Shown here: one piece after another, positions 42,885 to 52,556 of the stretch
How positions within the stretch are numbered: position 1 is the first letter of the stretch
Layout: every line of letters begins with the position of its first letter
Origin: Falsiroseomonas sp051859025
Lineage (GTDB): Bacteria; Pseudomonadota; Alphaproteobacteria; Acetobacterales; Acetobacteraceae
Direction of reading: 5' to 3'
NCBI RefSeq assembly: GCF_051859025.1
Contig: NZ_JBHYGL010000006.1
Coordinates: forward strand, 1 to 64,000
Length of the DNA stretch: 64,000 nucleotides
The notes under the pieces: model-generated
Database searches by the model: none
What the model was told of the DNA's origin: nothing
What the model saw: only the letters and a program-made list of their open reading frames with translations
Program-made: the position numbers and the translations under genes

Positions 42885-44261
42885 ATGATGATGACCGAGG
42901 CCTGGCGCCTTTCCGCCACCGAACTCGCCGCGCGCTACCGCGCCGGCACGCTGCGGCCGAGCGAGGCGCTGGCCTCCATCCTCGCCCGCATCGCCCAGGC
43001 GAACCCCGCCATCAACGCCATCGCGACGCTGGACGAAGCGGGCGCGACGCAGATGGCCGCCGCCGCCGATGCGCGATTCTCGGCGGGCACGCCGCTCAGC
43101 GCGCTGGATGGCGTGCCCGTCTCCATCAAGGACAACATCACCCAGGCCGGGCTGCGCTGCGCCTGGGGCAGCGAACTCTACCTGGATTACGTGCCCGACC
43201 AGGATGAGACGCCGGTGGCGCGCCTGCGCGCCGCCGGCGCGGTGCTGATCGGCAAGACCAATGTCTCGGAGTTCACGCTGGGCCGCGGCAACATCGACAC
43301 CAAGGCCTTCGGTGTCACGCGCAACCCCTACAACCCGGCGCTGACCTCCGGTGCCTCCACCGGCGGCGGCGCGGCGGGCGTGGCTTCCGGCTTCGGGCCG
43401 GTCACGCTCGGCACCGATGGCGGCGGCTCCATCCGCCGCCCCGCCTGCCACAACGGGCTGGTGGGACTGAAGCCCTCCACCGGCCGCGTCGCGCGCCGCC
43501 ACGGGCTGCCCGTGATCCTGGACGATGCGGAGGTGATCGGCCCCATCGCCCGCACGGTCGATGACCTGGCCGCCACGCTCGCGCTGATCCAGGGCCCGCT
43601 GGATGAGGACCGCCTCTCCATCGGCGTGCCCGGCCCGCATGAGGAACCGCCGCCGCCGAAGAACCTCCGCATCCTCTACATCCCGCAATTCGGCGACTGG
43701 AAGGTGGATGCGCCCGTCGCCGAAAGCTGCGCGGAAGCGGCGCGGAACCTGGCCGCCCTCGGCCACCGCGTCACCACCGGCCGGCTTCCCGTGGACCTCG
43801 CCCTGTTCGAGAAGCATTGGCCGACCTTCACGCAAGGCGGCCTCGCCTGGGTGCTGCGCGGCCAGGATTGGCGCGGCCACATCGGCGCGATCTATGAGGA
43901 GATGGCCGATCGCGGCGCCACCCTGACGGCCGCCGACTACATCGACGGCCTAGCCGCCTTCCGCGAGGTACAGGCGCAATTCGCCGTGGCCTTCCGGGAC
44001 TGGGACGTTCTGGTGACGCCGACCGCCGGCGCCCTGCCCTGGCCGGCCGACCAGTTCGGCCCGCCCCACAACCGCGCCTTCACCGGCATCGTCAACGCCG
44101 GCGGGCTGCCGGGGATGAACGTGCCCTGCGCACCGTCGGCCGACGGCCTGCCCATCGGCTTCCAGCTCATCGGGCCCTATGGCGCGGATTGGGCGCTGGT
44201 GGCGCTGGCGCGGCAGTATGAGGCCGCGCATCCCTGGGCGGATCGCTGGCCGCCGCTGTAA
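42885..44261 (+). CDS. Amidase signature (AS) family amidase
   Basis: 458-residue cytoplasmic amide hydrolase with a Ser-cisSer-Lys triad. Lys lies in DGVPVSIKDNIT, the cis-Ser region is TSGASTGGGAAG and nucleophile Ser is in LGTDGGGSIRRPACHNGLVG. The GASTGG block replaces the second Ser of the usual GGSSGG with Thr, a mild variant. Three consecutive ATGs (42885-42893) are possible starts. Probably in an operon with the binding protein; followed by a strong hairpin. Confidence 0.9.
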   Translation: MMMTEAWRLSATELAARYRAGTLRPSEALASILARIAQANPAINAIATLDEAGATQMAAAADARFSAGTPLSALDGVPVSIKDNITQAGLRCAWGSELYLDYVPDQDETPVARLRAAGAVLIGKTNVSEFTLGRGNIDTKAFGVTRNPYNPALTSGASTGGGAAGVASGFGPVTLGTDGGGSIRRPACHNGLVGLKPSTGRVARRHGLPVILDDAEVIGPIARTVDDLAATLALIQGPLDEDRLSIGVPGPHEEPPPPKNLRILYIPQFGDWKVDAPVAESCAEAARNLAALGHRVTTGRLPVDLALFEKHWPTFTQGGLAWVLRGQDWRGHIGAIYEEMADRGATLTAADYIDGLAAFREVQAQFAVAFRDWDVLVTPTAGALPWPADQFGPPHNRAFTGIVNAGGLPGMNVPCAPSADGLPIGFQLIGPYGADWALVALARQYEAAHPWADRWPPL

Positions 44262-44272
44262 GCAACATCACA

Positions 44273-44295
44273 CCGGGGGGCGTGGCGCCCCCCGG
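44273..44295 (+). terminator. Bidirectional hairpin after amidase
   Basis: CCGGGGGGCG pairs perfectly (10 bp) with CGCCCCCCGG around a TGG loop, in the gap between convergent genes. No T-run follows. Its make-up resembles a single hairpin of the four-hairpin elements at 8.3 and 9.8 kb. Confidence 0.6.
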
Positions 44296-44304
44296 ACCCC
44301 GCCG

Positions 44305-45852
44305 CTAGCCGGTGATACCGATCTGCCAGGGCGCGAATTCGTGCTTGCCGACGCCGAGCTCCTCGCTCTTGGTCTTCTCGCCCGAGGCGATGCGCAGCAT
44401 GAGGTCGAGGATGCGCTCGCCCATCTCCTCCATGCTGGCGGTGCCGTCCAGGATCTCACCGCAATTGATGTCCATGTCCTCCTCCAGCCGGCGGAACATG
44501 GGCGTATTGGTCGCGAGCTTCATGGAAGGCACGGGCTTCGCGCCATACATGGACCCGCGCCCCGTGGTGAAGGCGATCATGTTGGCGCCACCCGCGACCT
44601 GGCCGGTGGCGGAAACGGGATCGAAGCCGGGCGTGTCCATGAAGACGAAGCCCTTCACGCGCACCGGCTCCGCATAGCGCAGCACATCCATCAGCGGCCC
44701 GGTGCCACCCTTCATCGAGGCACCCAGCGACTTCTCGAAGATGTTGGCCAGGCCGCCGGTCTGGTTGCCCGGGCTGACGGTGCCGTTGATCTGCGTGTCT
44801 CGGCCCGGCGTATAGACATCCTTCCACCAGCGGATGCGCTCGATCAGTTTCTCGCCGACCTCCTGGCTCACGGCACGCCGCGTCAGCGTGTGCTCCACGC
44901 CATAGATCTCCGGCGTCTCCGACAGGATCGCGGTGCCGCCATGGCGCACCAGCAGATCCATCGCATTGCCGAGCGCGGGGTTGGCGGTGATGGAGGAAAA
45001 ACCGTCGGAGCCGCCGCATTGCAGGCCGACCGTCAGGTGTTCGGCGGACACCGTGCTGCGCGTCGCCTTGTTGGCCTCCGGCAGCATCTCCTTCACCGCG
45101 GCGATGCCGGCATCGATGCTCTTCCGCGTGCCGCCGATCTCCTGCATCACCAGCGTCTTCAGCAGCGGCCCGGGCGTGAGGCCCTGTTCGGCCAGCAGCC
45201 CCGCGATCTGGTTGCGCTCGCAGCCCAGGCCGATGACGACGACGCCGGCGACATTGGGGTGGCGCATGTAGCCGCCCAGCGTCCGGCGCAGCAGTTGCAT
45301 CGGCTCCCCGGACAATTCCATGCCGCAGCCCGTGGAATGGGTGAAGGCGGCCACGCCATCCACATTCGGCCATTCCGCCAGGCGATCCTCCGTGAACCAG
45401 TCCGCCACAGCATGGCTGACGGTCGCGGAACAATTCACCGAGGAGACGATGGCGATGTAGTTGCGCGTGCCGACGCGACCATCGGGCCGGACGATGCCCG
45501 CGAAAGTCTTGCGCTGGTCCACGGGTACCATCTCCACCGGGCGGTAGTCCCGGCCGATGGCGTAGTCCCGGTCGAACTCCCGGAACTCGATATTGTGGTT
45601 GTGCAGCATGGTGCCGGCGGGGATGTCATCCGCGGCGAAGCCGATCGTCACCTGGTACTTCAGCACCGGGTCGCCGCGGCGGAGGTGCTGGGTGGCGATC
45701 TTGTAGCCCGCCGGCACCTTGTCCCGCGTCACCAGATTCTCCCCGGGGATGGAGGTGCCGGCTTCGCATTCCGTGCGGGCGACGACGACATTGTCATCGG
45801 GATGCAGGCGGATGACGGGGCCGTTCAGGCGCTTGGCGTGAAGGTCGATCAT
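44305..45852 (-). CDS. UxaA-family altronate/galactarate dehydratase
   Basis: 515 residues. N-terminal SAF-like domain (IRLHPDDNVVVARTECEAGT, GDPVLKYQVTIGFAADDIPA, LHNHNIEFREFDRDYA), then the large UxaA domain with VGTRNYIAIVSSVNCSATV, FTHSTGCGMELSG, VVIGLGCERNQ and LTVGLQCGGSDGFSS. Iron-dependent dehydration of sugar acids; which one is not determinable. ATG 45852 is the natural start (MIDLHAKRL). Confidence 0.9.
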   Translation of the reverse strand: MIDLHAKRLNGPVIRLHPDDNVVVARTECEAGTSIPGENLVTRDKVPAGYKIATQHLRRGDPVLKYQVTIGFAADDIPAGTMLHNHNIEFREFDRDYAIGRDYRPVEMVPVDQRKTFAGIVRPDGRVGTRNYIAIVSSVNCSATVSHAVADWFTEDRLAEWPNVDGVAAFTHSTGCGMELSGEPMQLLRRTLGGYMRHPNVAGVVVIGLGCERNQIAGLLAEQGLTPGPLLKTLVMQEIGGTRKSIDAGIAAVKEMLPEANKATRSTVSAEHLTVGLQCGGSDGFSSITANPALGNAMDLLVRHGGTAILSETPEIYGVEHTLTRRAVSQEVGEKLIERIRWWKDVYTPGRDTQINGTVSPGNQTGGLANIFEKSLGASMKGGTGPLMDVLRYAEPVRVKGFVFMDTPGFDPVSATGQVAGGANMIAFTTGRGSMYGAKPVPSMKLATNTPMFRRLEEDMDINCGEILDGTASMEEMGERILDLMLRIASGEKTKSEELGVGKHEFAPWQIGITG

Positions 45853-45937
45853 GGGTTCCTCAGGGGGTATCGGCCGCGATGCCGTTACCCCCCATATCGC
45901 CACAATCCAGGCCCGATGTCAGCGCCCGGCCACCCCC

Positions 45938-46348
45938 TCATTCCGCCGGCAGCAGCGCGGGGTGCCGGCGGGGGGACCGCGCCGCGGCCAGCAGGACCAG
46001 GCGGGCCAGGAACATCGCCACCCCCGCCAGCCAGACCAGCGATGCCGCGATCGCCAGCGCTGGCGCCTGGTGCTCGATGGACAGGTAGATGCCGAAGGGG
46101 AACAGGAAGGCGCTGCTGGTGGAGAGCGCGAATTGCGCCACCGCCGGCACCGGGTTGGCGTGTAACTGGGGATAGGCCCGGAAGGTCAGCCCCATCAGCG
46201 CGAGCGAGGTCCAGCCCAGCAGGTTAAGATGCGCATGCACCGGCGCCAGGTGGAAATCATGCTGGATGCCCATCAGGACACCCAGGCAGACGCCGACCAG
46301 CAGGCCGAAGGCGGCGGCGATGATGAAGAACAACGGAAGGCGGGGCAT
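45938..46348 (-). CDS. Four-TM heme-copper-oxidase-subunit-I-like protein
   Basis: 136 residues with about four membrane helices and the His-rich motif LAPVHAHLNLLGWTSLALMG, as in short proteins annotated as cytochrome oxidase subunit I-like in Rhizobiales and Acetobacteraceae. It lacks the copper-binding helices of a real catalytic subunit. GAAGGAG precedes ATG 46348; a TTG further upstream is rejected. Role unknown, possibly gas or heme sensing. Confidence 0.72.
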   Translation of the reverse strand: MPRLPLFFIIAAAFGLLVGVCLGVLMGIQHDFHLAPVHAHLNLLGWTSLALMGLTFRAYPQLHANPVPAVAQFALSTSSAFLFPFGIYLSIEHQAPALAIAASLVWLAGVAMFLARLVLLAAARSPRRHPALLPAE

Positions 46349-46454
46349 GGATTCTTGCTCCTTCAACGACGGGGCGCCCTTCTAGTCCCGCCCCGCCGCC
46401 CCTTCATGTCGCCGGCTGTTTCATCGGTATCGCCGCTGTTTCAGCCCCCCTGTC

Positions 46455-47204
46455 TCAACCCAGCATCTGGCCGCCATCGACGATGATGGTCTGCCCCGTC
46501 ACCCAGCGCGCCGCGTCGCTCGCCAGGAACAGCGCGACCTCCGCCACCTCCTCCGGCGTGCCGAGCCGGCCGAAGGGGATGGCGCCGAGGATGCGGTTGT
46601 ACAGCGCCGGGTCGCTGCTCCGCCGCTGTTCCCAGGACCCGCCCGGGAATTCGATGGACCCCGGCGCCACCGCATTCACCCGCACGCCATCCGGCGCAAA
46701 GGCGGCCGCCTGGCTCTGCGTGTAGTTCACCAGCAGCGCCTTCACTGCCGCATAGGCCGGTGTGCGCAGCGAAGGCCGGAAGCCGGAGATGGAGGTGACA
46801 TTCACGATGCTGCCGCGCGCCTGCTTTAGCCAGGGCGTCGCCGTCCGGCTGGCTCGCACCGTCGCCATCACGTCCACATTGAGGCCGCGCGCCCAATCCT
46901 CCTCCGTATCGCGGGACCCGAAGCCGCTGGCGTTGTTCACCAGCACGTCGATGCCGCCCAGCGCCGCCGCCGCGGCCTCCACCCAGCCCGTGACATCCGC
47001 CAGCACGCCGAGATCCGCCGATACGGCATGCGCCGTCACGCCACAGGCCGCGATCTCCGCCCGCGTCGCCTCCAGCGCTTCCGCGCCGCGCGCGCAGATC
47101 GATACGGCCGCGCCCGCCCTGGCAAAGCCGAGCGCGACGGACCGCCCGATCCCCTTGCTGCCGCCCGCCACCAGCACCCGCTTGCCCGCGAAACCCGCCA
47201 TCAT
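46455..47204 (-). CDS. Short-chain dehydrogenase/reductase
   Basis: 249 residues, classical SDR. NAD(P)-binding VAGGSKGIGRSVALGFARAG, NNASGFG, catalytic Ser in VTSISGF, Tyr-Lys in AYAAVKALLVNYTQS, and the C-terminal VTGQTIIVDGGQ. The active site is complete; substrate unknown. Divergent from the ThDP enzyme gene. Confidence 0.92.
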   Translation of the reverse strand: MMAGFAGKRVLVAGGSKGIGRSVALGFARAGAAVSICARGAEALEATRAEIAACGVTAHAVSADLGVLADVTGWVEAAAAALGGIDVLVNNASGFGSRDTEEDWARGLNVDVMATVRASRTATPWLKQARGSIVNVTSISGFRPSLRTPAYAAVKALLVNYTQSQAAAFAPDGVRVNAVAPGSIEFPGGSWEQRRSSDPALYNRILGAIPFGRLGTPEEVAEVALFLASDAARWVTGQTIIVDGGQMLG

Positions 47205-47306
47205 GTCTCTCCCATGCCGATGCCGCGCAGCAGAGGCTGCCTACCCCGGCTTGGCAAGCCGCGCGGGCGCGGGCAGAGGTAGCCGGTCCGGGGAAGGAAC
47301 GTGGTG

Positions 47307-48896
47307 ATGACGTTGACGGAAGCCTTGCTTGCCGAACTCGCACGGCGAGGCACGCGGCGCATCTGGGGCGTGCCCGGCGGCGGCTCCTCGCTCGATATCA
47401 TCGAGGCCGCGCCCCGCCACGGCATCGACTTCATCCTGGCCCGCCAGGAGGCCAACGCCGCCATCGCCGCCATGGCGGATGCGGAACTGACCGGCGCGCC
47501 CGGCGTGGTGCTGACCACCAAGGGCCCCGGCGTCGGCAATGCGGTCAACGGCCTGGCCTGCGCCACGCTGGAACGCGCGCCGCTGCTGCTGCTGGCCGAT
47601 GGCTTCACACCGAAGCAGACCAGTTGGGTCACGCACCAGTATTTCGACCAGCGCGCCATGACCGGCGGCGTGGTGAAGGGCTATGCCCGCGCCGATGCCG
47701 AAGCCCCCATGGCCGGCATCATGGCCCTGCTGGACCAGGCGGAGGCCGCACCCCGCGGCGCCGTCCACCTGGACCTGACGGGGGAGGCCGTGCGCCGCCC
47801 CGCGCAGCCCGTGGAGCCCTTCCAGCCCATGGCGCCGCACACCCCCCCTCAAGGCGACGCCGCTGCCCTGCTGGCCGGCGCCACACGCCCCGTGCTGCTG
47901 GTGGGCGTGGAGGCCGCCAACGCCGCCGACGCCGACGCGCTGCGCGGGCTGGCAGAGGCACTGGGCTGCCCCGTCCTCGTCACCTACAAGGCCAAGGGCG
48001 TGCTGCCGGATGCGCACTCCCTCTATGCCGGCATCTTCACCGGCGGCACGCTGGAAGCCCCCTGCGTCGGCCAGGCGGACCTCATCATCCAGGTCGGGCT
48101 GGACCCGGTGGAGCTTATCCTCCAGCCCTGGCGCTACACCGCGCCGATTCTCGACATCGCGCTGCGCCCGCATCCCGTGCGCTACGCGGAACCGCAGGCG
48201 GCGCTGCACGGCCCGCTGGCGGACAGCATCGCGGCGCTGGAACCGCGCCCCTCCACCTGGACACCGACGGAAATCGCCGCTTTGCGCGACACGGCGCTGG
48301 CCGCGCTGGAATGGCAGGGCAGCGGCGGCGTCTCCCCGCCCGACATCGTGCGCATCGCACAGAGGCAAGCGCGGGCAGCCGGCGCGACGCCGCGCGTCGC
48401 CGTCGATGCCGGCGCGCATATGTTCTCCGCCACCGCGTTCTGGCAGTGCGAGGCCCCGCGCGACCTGCTGATCTCGAACGGCCTGGCCTCCATGGGCTTC
48501 GCGCTGCCGGCGGCGATCGCCGCGGCGGTGCATGACCCCGCCCGCGGCGCCATCGCCTTCACGGGGGATGGCGGGCTGATGATGTGCATGGGCGAACTCG
48601 CCACCACCGCGCAGATCGGCGCGAAACTCATCACCATCGTCTTCAACGACAGCGCCCTGTCGCTGATCGACATCAAGCAGCAGCAGCGCCAGCTGCCCCA
48701 ATCCGGCGTGCGCTTCACGCGGACGGATTTCGCGGCCGTGGCGGAAGGCTTCGGCGTGAAGGGCCTGCGCGCCGACGACCCCGCGCAATACGCCGCCGCG
48801 CTGCGGGACGCCTTCGCGCATGACGGCCCCTCACTGATCGATGTCACGGTGAACCCCGCCGGCTACCCCGCGCAGCTCCAGGCGATGCGGGGCTGA
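47307..48896 (+). CDS. Thiamine-diphosphate enzyme (acetolactate synthase-like)
   Basis: 529 residues. Three-domain ThDP enzyme: catalytic Glu in ILARQEANAAIAAMAD, TKGPGVGNAVNGLACA, central domain, and the ThDP-Mg motif GDGGLMMCMGELATTAQIGA followed by VFNDSALSLIDIKQQQ. ATG 47307 follows GGAAGGAACG. Similar enzymes act as acetolactate synthases, sulfopyruvate or benzoylformate decarboxylases. Here it starts a HyuB/HyuA operon. Confidence 0.88.
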   Translation: MTLTEALLAELARRGTRRIWGVPGGGSSLDIIEAAPRHGIDFILARQEANAAIAAMADAELTGAPGVVLTTKGPGVGNAVNGLACATLERAPLLLLADGFTPKQTSWVTHQYFDQRAMTGGVVKGYARADAEAPMAGIMALLDQAEAAPRGAVHLDLTGEAVRRPAQPVEPFQPMAPHTPPQGDAAALLAGATRPVLLVGVEAANAADADALRGLAEALGCPVLVTYKAKGVLPDAHSLYAGIFTGGTLEAPCVGQADLIIQVGLDPVELILQPWRYTAPILDIALRPHPVRYAEPQAALHGPLADSIAALEPRPSTWTPTEIAALRDTALAALEWQGSGGVSPPDIVRIAQRQARAAGATPRVAVDAGAHMFSATAFWQCEAPRDLLISNGLASMGFALPAAIAAAVHDPARGAIAFTGDGGLMMCMGELATTAQIGAKLITIVFNDSALSLIDIKQQQRQLPQSGVRFTRTDFAAVAEGFGVKGLRADDPAQYAAALRDAFAHDGPSLIDVTVNPAGYPAQLQAMRG

Positions 48897-48897
48897 G

Positions 48898-50490
48898 ATG
48901 ACGCTCTCCGCCCTTCGCCTCGGCACCGCCTGGGCCCGCATCGCGGGGCTGATGGATGAGGCCGCGGAGACCTTCGTCCGCACCTCCTTCTCCTCCGTCG
49001 TGCGCGACAATTGGGACATGGCTGTTGGGCTGATGGACAGCGAGGGGCGCCAATTCGCGCAATCCTCCCGCTCCGTCCCCAGCTTCGTGGGCACCATGCC
49101 GCGCACCCTCGCCGCCATGCTGGCCCGCATCCCGCGCGCGCGCCTGCAACCCGGCGACGTGCTGATCAGCAATGACGGCTATCTCGGCACCGGCCACCTG
49201 AACGACATCACCATGGTGAAGCCCGTCTTCGTCGGCGGCCGCATCATCGCCTGGATCGGCAGCACCTTCCACGCCACCGATATCGGCGGCGCCCCCTCGG
49301 TCGAGGCGCGTGACGCCTGGGAGGAAGGGCTCACCATCCCCGTCGCCCGCATCCTGAAGGGCGGCGAGGAGAATGAGGACGTCATCGCCTTCCTGGAGGC
49401 CAATCTCCGCATGCCCGGGGAGGTGCTGGGCGACATCCGCGCGCAATTCGCGATGTATGACCAGGCCGAGCCCCGCCTGCTGCGCATCCTGGCCGAGGAA
49501 GGCATTTCGTCCGTTGACGAACTGGCGGCCGAGATCTTCGGCCGCTCCGAGCGCGCCATGCGCGACGCCATCGCCGCTGTGCCGGATGGGGAGGTGATGG
49601 ATGAAGTCACCTCCGATGGCTTCGAGCATCCCGTCACGATCAGGCTGCGACTCGCCATCAAGGGCGATGCGCTGACGCTCGATTTCACCGGCACCGGCGC
49701 GCAGATCCCGCGCCCCGTGAACTCGCCGCTCAACTTCACCCGCGCCTATTCAAACTACGCCGTGAAATGCGCCTTCGATCCGCTGACCCCGAACAATGAC
49801 GGCAGCTTTCGCCCGATCACCCTGATCGCGCCGGAGGGCTCCATCGTGAATCCGCGCCACCCCGCCCCCGTCTGGGGCCGACACCTGACAGGCCACTACC
49901 TGCCCATGCTGGTGCTGGCGGCGCTGGGGAAGATGATTCCGGATCGCGTGGTGGCGGAATGCGGCAGCCCGCTCTGGAACGTCTATTTCACCGGCGAGCA
50001 ACCCGATGGCCGCCGCTATGTCCGCATGTTCTTCATGAATGGCGGCCATGGCGCGGCCGCGTCGCATGATGGCGCCTCCTGCCTCTCCTTCCCCTCCAAT
50101 GTCGCGACCCAGCCGGTGGAGCAGTTCGAGAATGCGGTGCCGCTGCTGGTGACGGAGAAGTCACTCATCGTCGGCAGCGGCGGGGATGGCCGCACCCGCG
50201 GCGGGCTCGGCCAACGCCTGGGTTTCCGCGTGGTCGGCGACAAGCCCGTGACCGCGACCTACCGCCATGAACGCGTGCAGCATCCACCACGCGGATTGCT
50301 GGGTGGCGAGGCAGGTCGCGCGGGCCGCGATCTGCTGAACGGCAAGCAGGTGGCCGCCAAGGCGCGCATCACGCTCCAACCCGGCGATACCCTCACCTTC
50401 GAGACCCCCGGCGGCGGCGGCTTCGGCCCACCGGCGGAACGCAGCGCGGAAGCCCGCGCGCAGGACAGCGCGGAAGGCTACGTGGCGTGA
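48898..50490 (+). CDS. Hydantoinase B / oxoprolinase family subunit
   Basis: 530 residues, HyuB. Features: LMDEAAETFVRTSFSSVVRD, SVPSFVGTMPRTLAAMLARI, PGDVLISNDGYLGTGHLNDI, FHATDIGG and the C-terminal LTFETPGGGGFGPP. It works with HyuA in ATP-dependent opening of hydantoin/5-oxoproline-type rings or carboxylation of ketones. One nt after the ThDP gene stop; its stop overlaps the GTG of HyuA. Confidence 0.92.
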   Translation: MTLSALRLGTAWARIAGLMDEAAETFVRTSFSSVVRDNWDMAVGLMDSEGRQFAQSSRSVPSFVGTMPRTLAAMLARIPRARLQPGDVLISNDGYLGTGHLNDITMVKPVFVGGRIIAWIGSTFHATDIGGAPSVEARDAWEEGLTIPVARILKGGEENEDVIAFLEANLRMPGEVLGDIRAQFAMYDQAEPRLLRILAEEGISSVDELAAEIFGRSERAMRDAIAAVPDGEVMDEVTSDGFEHPVTIRLRLAIKGDALTLDFTGTGAQIPRPVNSPLNFTRAYSNYAVKCAFDPLTPNNDGSFRPITLIAPEGSIVNPRHPAPVWGRHLTGHYLPMLVLAALGKMIPDRVVAECGSPLWNVYFTGEQPDGRRYVRMFFMNGGHGAAASHDGASCLSFPSNVATQPVEQFENAVPLLVTEKSLIVGSGGDGRTRGGLGQRLGFRVVGDKPVTATYRHERVQHPPRGLLGGEAGRAGRDLLNGKQVAAKARITLQPGDTLTFETPGGGGFGPPAERSAEARAQDSAEGYVA

Positions 50491-52556
50491 CCCCCTGGCA
50501 GATCGGCGTCGATATCGGCGGCACCTTCACCGACTTCGTGCTGCTGGACAGCCGCGACGGGCGGCTCTTCAACGGCAAGCTCCTCACCACGGCACACGCG
50601 CCGGAACAGGCGGTGCTGGAGGGCATTCGCCAGCTTCTGGCCACCCATGGCGTCGCCCCGACCGAGGTCAGTCACGTCATCCACGGCACCACGCTTGTCG
50701 CCAACGCCCTGATCGAGCGCCGCGGCGTGCCGACGGGCTTTCTCACGACTGAGGGTTTCCGCGACATCCCGGAAATCGGCACCGAACTCCGCCACGACAC
50801 CTACGATCTTTTCATGCGGCGCCCCGAACCGCTGGTGCCGCGCAGCCTTCGCCTCGGCGTCCCCGAACGCCTGCGCGCCGATGGCGCGGTGGTGACGCCG
50901 CTTGATGAGGACGCCGCCCGCGCCGCCATCCGCGCGCTGCGCGACGCCGGCGCCCAGGCGCTGGCCATCTGCCTGCTGCACGCCTTCCTCAACCCCATCC
51001 ATGAACGCCGCCTCGCCGAGTTGGCGAAGCAGGAAGCGCCCGGCCTGACGCTGTGCCTTTCCTCCGATCTGGTGCCGGAAATCGGGGAATACGAACGCGG
51101 CACCACCACCATCTGCAACGCCTATGTCCAGCCCGTCTTCGAACGCTACGTCGCGCGCTTGCGCGGCGGGCTGCGCGATGCCGGCGTGACCGGCCCGCTG
51201 TTCCTGATGCTGTCGGATGGCGGCACGGTGCGGGACGATGTCGCGGCGAAACACCCGATCCGCCTGGTGCAATCCGGCCCCGCCGGCGGCGTGCAGGCCA
51301 CGCGCCTGGTCGGCGCCGCCGCCGGCGCGCCCGATGTCCTCTGCTTCGACATGGGCGGCACCACCGCCAAGGCCGCGCTGATCGACCAGGGCGAGCCGCA
51401 GCGCAGCCTCGACTTCGAGGTTTCGCGGGTTGATCGCTTCCGGAAAGGCAGCGGCTTTCCGTTGAAGGTTCCCGTCGTCGAGATGATCGAGATCGGCGCC
51501 GGCGGCGGCTCCATCGCGCGCGTCGATCGCCTCGGCCTCATCAAGGTCGGCCCCGACAGCGCCAGCAGCGATCCCGGCCCGGCCTGCTACGGCCTGGGCG
51601 GGACGCTGCCGACCGTGACGGATGCCGACCTGCTGCTGGGCTACCTGGCGCCGGACAGTTTCCTCGGCGGCGACATGACGCTGGATGTGGCGGCGGCAGA
51701 ACGCGCGCTGCTGGAGCACATCGGCAAGCCGCTGGGCCTTTCCGCGGTGGAGGCCGCCTGGGCCGTGCACGAGACCGTGAACGGCACCATGGCCCAGGCC
51801 GCCGCGATCCATGCGCTGGAGAAGGCGCGCCGGATCGAGGACTACGCCATGGTGCCCATCGGCGGCGCCGGCCCCGTCCATGCCTGCGCCATCGCGATGA
51901 AGCTCGGCCTGGCCAAGCTCGTCTCGCCCCCCGGCGCCGGCGTCGCCTCGGCGTTTGGATTCCTCGCTGCCCCCATTTCCTTCGCGCATCTCCGCGCCAT
52001 GGTCGCTCCGCTGGCGACGCTCGACATGGACGCACTGCACGCCATGCTGGCGGCGATGGAGGCGGAGGGCCGCGCGATGGTCGCCGAAGCCGGCGTCGCG
52101 GACAGCGATGTTTCCATCCGCATCCTCGCCGCGCTGCGCTATGCCGGCCAGGGCTACCAGGTGGAAGCGGCCATCGACACCGCTGCCATCGCGCAGGGCG
52201 ACCGCGACGCCATCCGTGCCGCCTTCGAAGCCGAATACCGCCGCCTCTACGGCCGCATCGAGGCCGGGCTGCCGGTGGAGACCGTGGGCTGGCGCGTCAT
52301 CGTCAGCGGCCCCACCCCCGCGCTCCGCCTCGCCCCCGCCGGCCAGCGCGGCGGCAGCGCCCGCAAGGGGACCCGGCCCGCCTGGTTCGGAGAGGCGTTC
52401 GTCGATACCACGGTCATCGACCGCACCGCGCTGCGTCCCGGCGACAGCGTCACCGGCCCCGCCGTGGTGGAAGAGCGGGAGAGCACGCTGGTCCTCCCCC
52501 CCGGCGCCACCGCCACCTGCGACGAGGGGTTGAACCTGGTGGTCGTGTTCAGCTGA
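50487..52556 (+). CDS. Hydantoinase A / oxoprolinase family subunit
   Basis: 689 residues, HyuA, an ASKHA-fold ATPase. N-terminal IGVDIGGTFTDFVLLDSRDG, VIHGTTLVANALIERRGVPT, central LCFDMGGTTAKAALIDQGE, IGAGGGSIARVDRLGLIKVG, and C-terminal VEERESTLVLPPGATATCDE. Starts GTG 50487 overlapping the HyuB stop. Substrate not determinable. Convergent with the aminotransferase gene (8-nt overlap). Confidence 0.92.
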   Translation: MTPWQIGVDIGGTFTDFVLLDSRDGRLFNGKLLTTAHAPEQAVLEGIRQLLATHGVAPTEVSHVIHGTTLVANALIERRGVPTGFLTTEGFRDIPEIGTELRHDTYDLFMRRPEPLVPRSLRLGVPERLRADGAVVTPLDEDAARAAIRALRDAGAQALAICLLHAFLNPIHERRLAELAKQEAPGLTLCLSSDLVPEIGEYERGTTTICNAYVQPVFERYVARLRGGLRDAGVTGPLFLMLSDGGTVRDDVAAKHPIRLVQSGPAGGVQATRLVGAAAGAPDVLCFDMGGTTAKAALIDQGEPQRSLDFEVSRVDRFRKGSGFPLKVPVVEMIEIGAGGGSIARVDRLGLIKVGPDSASSDPGPACYGLGGTLPTVTDADLLLGYLAPDSFLGGDMTLDVAAAERALLEHIGKPLGLSAVEAAWAVHETVNGTMAQAAAIHALEKARRIEDYAMVPIGGAGPVHACAIAMKLGLAKLVSPPGAGVASAFGFLAAPISFAHLRAMVAPLATLDMDALHAMLAAMEAEGRAMVAEAGVADSDVSIRILAALRYAGQGYQVEAAIDTAAIAQGDRDAIRAAFEAEYRRLYGRIEAGLPVETVGWRVIVSGPTPALRLAPAGQRGGSARKGTRPAWFGEAFVDTTVIDRTALRPGDSVTGPAVVEERESTLVLPPGATATCDEGLNLVVVFS